Part shown: piece after piece, positions 40,123-43,455 of the stretch
Position numbering within the stretch: the stretch's first letter is position 1
How the letters are laid out: every line of letters starts with the position of its first letter
From: JAAYBQ01 sp035403465
Lineage (GTDB): Bacteria; Spirochaetota; UBA4802; UBA5550
Assembly: GCA_035403465.1 (NCBI GenBank)
Contig: DAONFG010000030.1
Coordinates: 1-43,455, forward strand
Length of the DNA stretch: 43,455 bases
Reading direction: 5' to 3'
Position numbers and translations under genes: made by a program
The notes under the pieces: model-generated
The model's input: the letters and a program-made list of their open reading frames with translations, nothing else
Database searches by the model: none
What the model was told of the DNA's origin: nothing

Positions 40123-40701
40123 CTACATTTCCGCTACTTCAAGATAAGGGGACTCACCTGCGCAGTTCCTGCATTTATCGCCGTGTCCTGCCGGGTATGC
40201 CTCTTTGCATACAGGGCATACCGCCGAGGCTCCGCCTTTTTTCTTTTCAAAGAGCGCGGGATCAATCCGGATCTTCCGGATACTCAGTATCTCTGCACCT
40301 GCCTCCTTTATCTGGTTCATCAGCAGGTTAGAATCCTGTTCTCTCTTCGGCTTAAGTTTCATGAACCAGCTGTAAACCTCGGAACAATTTTTCAACTTAT
40401 CAAGATCAAGAAAGACCCTTATACCCTCCCCTGTTTTCTTTTCATAAAAGGATATCGCGAACCTTCCGAAGTCAATGACCTTCATCCACCCGTTACCTGT
40501 TGAACATGGGGTGAGGAGCTGAACCGCATCGGGCAGGCACGATGATGTCTCGCAGATCGTATCAAAAAATTCCCCCTGAGGAAGGTTCTTTTGCGCAAGG
40601 TCAACCATAAAGCCGCCAATCAGCAGCCCCGGCGCAAGGGAGCCGTGAAATGATTTTACAAGCTTTTCATACTCGTCTAATGAATAGTATCCGATTTTCA
40701 T
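40123..40701 (-). CDS. FmdE-family protein with C-terminal zinc ribbon
   Basis: The 192-residue protein matches the FmdE domain (PF02663), with FHGSLAPGLLIGGFMVDLA, CLPDAVQLLTPCSTGNGWMKVIDFGRFAISFYEKKTGEGI, and a metal-binding Cys-Asp pattern. The C-terminus has a CPVCKEAYPAGHGDKCRNC zinc ribbon. FmdE was named from formylmethanofuran dehydrogenase, but lone forms are widespread and seem linked to molybdenum or other metal handling. The ATG at 40701 has GGAGA 7 bases before it; an earlier in-frame start overlaps the upstream gene. The neighbour is a gamma-carbonic-anhydrase-like gene. Confidence 0.85.
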   Translation of the reverse strand: MKIGYYSLDEYEKLVKSFHGSLAPGLLIGGFMVDLAQKNLPQGEFFDTICETSSCLPDAVQLLTPCSTGNGWMKVIDFGRFAISFYEKKTGEGIRVFLDLDKLKNCSEVYSWFMKLKPKREQDSNLLMNQIKEAGAEILSIRKIRIDPALFEKKKGGASAVCPVCKEAYPAGHGDKCRNCAGESPYLEVAEM

Positions 40702-40763
40702 TTGATAATCTCCAGTTTGTCCTGATTTAGAATCTGAATATCCCGGCAAAACACGATGAAACA

Positions 40764-41288
40764 TTAATCCAGTTTAACCATACTCTCCCTGTACCTCATG
40801 GCCAGGTTCTGGTAGATTTTTTTCGCTGCATTCCATTCAACCTTGTGTTTCTCCAGCACATCCCCTTTCTCGGCTGCGGGTACGCCTGCGAATATTTTTC
40901 CCGCGGGAACAGACATGTTCCGCTTGATCAGTGAATGCTCACCTATGATGGCCCATTCCCCGATTGTTGTAAAATCAGTAATAGTTGAGTTCATGCCGAT
41001 TACCGCATAATCACATATTGTCGCGTTGTGGATCATCGCATTGTGCCCGATTGTTACATCACGTCCTATGCGGGTGTAATCACCGGGCCGGGCATGAATT
41101 GTAACATTCTCTTCAATTGCAGAACCGTCTCCGACAACAATGGTGCCGTAATCACCCCTGAGCACCGCTCCCCACCCAACGTAACAGTTTTTGCCGATTA
41201 TTACATTGCCTATGAGGTCTGCTGAAGGAGCAACCCATGACGAAGAATCTATTACAGGTTTTTTACCATCTATTTCATATAATGACAT
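40764..41288 (-). CDS. Gamma-carbonic-anhydrase-like left-handed beta-helix protein
   Basis: The 174-residue hexapeptide-repeat protein has the family pattern: IGNVIIGKNCYVGWGAVLRGDYG, IEENVTIHARPG, VTIGHNAMIHNATICDYAVIGMNS, and VPAGKIFAGVPA. The histidines in IHAR, GHNA and IHNA correspond to the zinc ligands of gamma carbonic anhydrases. Actual carbonic anhydrase activity is not certain, since many relatives are inactive acetyltransferase-like proteins. GGAG lies 7 bases before the ATG. FmdE follows downstream after 62 bases. Confidence 0.88.
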   Translation of the reverse strand: MSLYEIDGKKPVIDSSSWVAPSADLIGNVIIGKNCYVGWGAVLRGDYGTIVVGDGSAIEENVTIHARPGDYTRIGRDVTIGHNAMIHNATICDYAVIGMNSTITDFTTIGEWAIIGEHSLIKRNMSVPAGKIFAGVPAAEKGDVLEKHKVEWNAAKKIYQNLAMRYRESMVKLD

Positions 41289-41339
41289 TTTTAACTCCGG
41301 TTTTTATTATTTACAAATGATTCCGTTCAGGTCGGCTTA

Positions 41340-42260
41340 TTACAGCGCAACCGGCGATATAACTGATTTGATAAATGGCCATGACATGAGCAAAGAAAAT
41401 ATCAGGATTATAACGAATGATACGATCTCAAGCACCGCTGATAATTTAATCATTGCATGTTCTTTCTCTTTCAGCCTGAAGAAAAATCCTATCCTTCCGG
41501 TGTATGCCAGGTAACCGGCTAGTGATATCACAACTCCCATCCCCATTGACATTGCCAGGACACCGGCTATGCCGGACCATAGCAGCCCCGCGTAAAGAGA
41601 AAGCAGCATGAGCATTGTCGCCCCCGGGCATGGTACAAGACTTGAAATAATAACAACTGAATAAAGTCCGTCTTTTTTTTCAGCGGATGAAGCCCCGGAT
41701 TTGTTCAGCTTCACGATAACATTTATAATAAGGAAAACAGAAATAAGTGCCAGTGCTATAAACGTAATTCCCTCCATCACCGCATAGACATTTTCCGAAT
41801 CCGATAACGAAACAACAGTCTCCTGAATTAAAAACAGTATCAGGATCACGGCGATACTTGTCCCCGCGTGTACCGATGACGAGAGGAAGCCGGCAGAAGC
41901 AGGTTCATACCATTTTGCGTGCCGTGAGATAAACAGTGAAAAAACAACTGTCTTCCTGTGTCCAGGACCCGCCGCATGGAAGAGACCGTACAAAAATGAA
42001 ACCGTAATAAACATGAGGAATACACCGCCGGGTTCAGCATCTTTGATTCTCCGCAGGTATTGCGCAACTTTTTCACGGTACTCGAACTGCATCCTGATAA
42101 AATAATCGATCCCGCCGCCGTAAACAGGAGGGGGCGCGTAAGTCGTTTTTTTATTATCGCTCAGAAAGGGATTGGCGAAAATTCCCGTGCCCGGGATGAA
42201 ACAGAAAATCAGGGTAAGAGCAATAAGCGCATAACAGATAAATTTTGACTTCATGCTCAT
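41340..42260 (-). CDS. NicO/RcnA-type metal transporter
   Basis: The 306-residue polytopic protein of the NicO family (PF03824) has a signal-like N-terminus and six hydrophobic segments. Signature motifs are FLYGLFHAAGPGHRKTVVFS (residues 89-108), where the histidines probably bind metal, SSSVHAGTS in the next segment and SSLVPCPGATMLMLLSLY. NicO proteins move nickel or cobalt, and DUF1007-linked forms have been tied to several metals. It overlaps the DUF1007 gene by one base, a common pair in bacteria. The direction of transport is unknown. Confidence 0.87.
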   Translation of the reverse strand: MSMKSKFICYALIALTLIFCFIPGTGIFANPFLSDNKKTTYAPPPVYGGGIDYFIRMQFEYREKVAQYLRRIKDAEPGGVFLMFITVSFLYGLFHAAGPGHRKTVVFSLFISRHAKWYEPASAGFLSSSVHAGTSIAVILILFLIQETVVSLSDSENVYAVMEGITFIALALISVFLIINVIVKLNKSGASSAEKKDGLYSVVIISSLVPCPGATMLMLLSLYAGLLWSGIAGVLAMSMGMGVVISLAGYLAYTGRIGFFFRLKEKEHAMIKLSAVLEIVSFVIILIFSLLMSWPFIKSVISPVAL

Positions 42261-42901
42261 CAGTTCCTGAAATAAACATGAATCTCGTCGGGGTATGCGG
42301 TCTCAAGCCCCGGCTTCCATTTTTTATACACAGTCATGTCATCCGCCGCGCCTGCCGGGTTATAAAATACGGGATATTTTTTGTTACTGGTTATTTCATA
42401 TACCGGGCTCACACCCTGTTTCTGGTTAATGATTACCGCAGGGGCGCCATAGAAAGCGGCGCAGTAAAATGACCTGTCAAAAACAGCCAGGTAAAAATCA
42501 TCTGAATATGTTTTATTATAAAAAGTTATATAAAAGCTGTAAAAGAGTTTTCTTTCTTTCTGCCAGGCCCTGAACTCAGAAACTTTCTCCGGATTGGTCC
42601 TTACACTGTTCTTTCTTAGAAAAACAAAGAACCCGTAATTTTTAAGATTAATAAACCCGCCGTTATAAAGATTGTTAAGTTCCTTTTCGTCAAAGACTCC
42701 ATCCCTGTTTTTATCAAAGTCATTTATCATAGACGCGCTGAAATAGTCATCAAACATCCACTGGACACGGCATCCTTCACATGTTGTTCCATTAAAATCG
42801 AAGGTTATTGTCGAGGTTATCTTAACGTGCGGGTGTGAATGCAAAAATGAAGCTGACAATATTATACACAGCACTAGCATAAAAGTCAGGTTTCGTTTCA
42901 T
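42260..42901 (-). CDS. DUF1007 family protein with EF-hand-like loop
   Basis: The 213-residue protein has a signal peptide ending near HSHPHVKI, the family hallmark HPHV motif near the mature N-terminus, and a predicted extracytoplasmic domain. Residues 63-74 read DKNRDGVFDEKE, a complete EF-hand calcium loop with acidic residues at positions 1, 5, 9 and 12. DUF1007 proteins (PF06226) are regularly paired with NicO/RcnA-type transporters and may be metal chaperones. The calcium loop is an inference from sequence alone. The NicO gene follows with a one-base overlap. Confidence 0.85.
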   Translation of the reverse strand: MKRNLTFMLVLCIILSASFLHSHPHVKITSTITFDFNGTTCEGCRVQWMFDDYFSASMINDFDKNRDGVFDEKELNNLYNGGFINLKNYGFFVFLRKNSVRTNPEKVSEFRAWQKERKLFYSFYITFYNKTYSDDFYLAVFDRSFYCAAFYGAPAVIINQKQGVSPVYEITSNKKYPVFYNPAGAADDMTVYKKWKPGLETAYPDEIHVYFRN

Positions 42902-42924
42902 ATGAATCAGCTGTTCCCTTTATT

Positions 42925-42961
42925 CAAAAAATTTTTCCCCCGGAAACTTTTATGCCGGAGG
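42925..42961 (-). terminator. Probable terminator after small ferredoxin gene
   Basis: Reading leftward, CCTCCGG (42961-42955) and CCGGGGG (42943-42937) pair, with one wobble pair, across an 11-base loop, followed by A5T6. A second stem with perfect 9-bp arms (TTATTCAGG, 42977-42985, and its inverse 42993-43001) lies just ahead. Together they likely end the ferredoxin transcript. Confidence 0.5.
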
Positions 42962-43016
42962 ATAACACATAATTCATTATTCAGGTAATGACCCTGAATA
43001 ACAACAAAAAAATCAG

Positions 43017-43295
43017 CTAGATATGCATCTGCCTCCCGGTCTCCGCTTCAGCTATGTCTGCCCATGAAACCGCATCCTGCTGGCACGACTGAATACACAA
43101 TCCGCACGATGTGCATCTGTTATAATCAAATGATATATATTCAGGCTGACATGGAACCGGTAAAACAATGCAGTACTTAATGCACTTTGCGCAGACTGTA
43201 TTTAATGCAACTGATATCGCGTTAACCGGACAGGCTTTAACGCAGGCATTGCATCTTGTGCATTTATCGATATCAACAACAGGCACCTGTTTCAT
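43017..43295 (-). CDS. Small ferredoxin with three cysteine clusters
   Basis: The 92-residue protein has two 4Fe-4S motifs, CTRCNACVKACP (near residue 12) and CTSCGLCIQSCQ (near residue 62), plus CAKCIKYC between them. The last is a CxxCxxxC segment typical of an extra or degenerate cluster. The final cysteine of motif two is followed by Gln rather than Pro. AAGGAG lies 8 bases before the ATG at 43295; a longer in-frame start at 43346 overlaps a hairpin and has no binding site. It would transfer electrons to an unidentified partner. Confidence 0.85.
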   Translation of the reverse strand: MKQVPVVDIDKCTRCNACVKACPVNAISVALNTVCAKCIKYCIVLPVPCQPEYISFDYNRCTSCGLCIQSCQQDAVSWADIAEAETGRQMHI

Positions 43296-43319
43296 AAAAA
43301 TTCTCCTTGGTAACCGGAA

Positions 43320-43347
43320 GGTGCAGAGAAGTAATAATCTCTGCACC
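43320..43347 (-). promoter_or_regulatory. Perfect hairpin upstream of small ferredoxin gene
   Basis: GGTGCAGAGA (43320-43329) and TCTCTGCACC (43338-43347) form a perfect 10-bp stem with an 8-base loop, 25 bases before the ferredoxin start. No T-run follows on the minus strand, so it may be a leader structure or a weak terminator of an upstream gene. Confidence 0.4.
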
Positions 43348-43402
43348 TAAACGCTGAACAGATCTTGCCGGACTCCATGCGCCGGCTATAATTGATACCT
43401 TC

Positions 43403-43455
43403 TCAGTGGTCGCAGGTATTAGCCCCGGTAATAAGAGTACCTTTAAGGTAACTCT
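43403..43455 (-). CDS. Possible C-terminal end of a gene running off the window
   Basis: The minus-strand frame from the window edge reads SYLKGTLITGANTCDH then stops at 43405-43403. It could be the end of a leftward gene that starts beyond the window. Only 16 residues are visible, so this is weak support. Confidence 0.25.
   Translation of the reverse strand, partial: SYLKGTLITGANTCDH

Noticed and set aside
42977..43001. 9-bp stem after the small ferredoxin as a stand-alone terminator
   Set aside because: The T-run precedes it rather than follows on the minus strand; the stem at 42925-42961 is the better candidate.

Overview
The window looks like a chromosomal segment of an anaerobic, probably Gram-negative-type bacterium of moderate GC. 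Lipoprotein-type PstS, release factor RF3, beta-oxidation-like genes, ferredoxins, an FmdE-type protein, a DUF5320 protein and a CGGC-domain protein would suit Desulfobacterota or Spirochaetota. No rRNA or other marker gene is present, so the lineage is an inference only. I saw no tRNA, rRNA or CRISPR array.

Regions: (1) 1-1.2 kb: the end of an IS1182-like element beside an AT-rich RelE/HigB-XRE toxin-antitoxin module, bracketed by a 27-bp direct repeat. (2) 1.2-4.1 kb: a free-standing acyltransferase catalytic domain, a SAM methyltransferase, a Rossmann-fold protein and dCTP deaminase. (3) 4.3-13.1 kb: a phosphate locus with PiT plus its DUF47 partner, a divergent pstS, and pstB-phoU-phoB-phoR-pstC-pstA. 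Four promoter regions carry heptamers at 11-bp spacing that look like Pho boxes. (4) 13.1-18.9 kb: a fatty-acid or acyl-CoA locus with an acyl-CoA ligase, a TetR regulator with two palindromic operators, a nitronate monooxygenase family protein and a large acyl-CoA dehydrogenase. (5) 19.3-22.3 kb: prfC and a YibE/F membrane protein. (6) 22.6-28.3 kb: a zinc-uptake operon (permease, TIGR03943 protein, Fur/Zur regulator, znuA, znuC, znuB) behind a double Zur-like operator, ending in an RNase H with an extra N-terminal region.

(7) 28.4-43.3 kb is transcribed entirely leftward and is rich in small cysteine- and histidine-containing proteins: CGGC protein, peptide deformylase, stand-alone TrpB, a two-repeat unknown protein, an FMN-binding split barrel, TsaA with a zinc-knuckle N-terminus, a CoA-disulfide reductase-rhodanese fusion, a mini-DnaJ, three methyltransferases, a ferredoxin with a glycine-rich tail and zinc ribbon, DUF5320, a second Fur regulator with two identical 19-bp operators, an ECF sigma factor with a His-rich membrane partner, FmdE, a gamma-carbonic-anhydrase-like protein, a NicO/DUF1007 metal-transport pair and a small ferredoxin. 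Metal homeostasis and redox or sulfur chemistry are the common theme.

Several intergenic gaps hold palindromic dispersed repeats beginning GTCAT and ending ATGAC. The most distinctive signals are the Pho-box arrays, the two separate Fur-family operator systems, the sigma/His-rich membrane/methyltransferase operon, and several unusual domain architectures.
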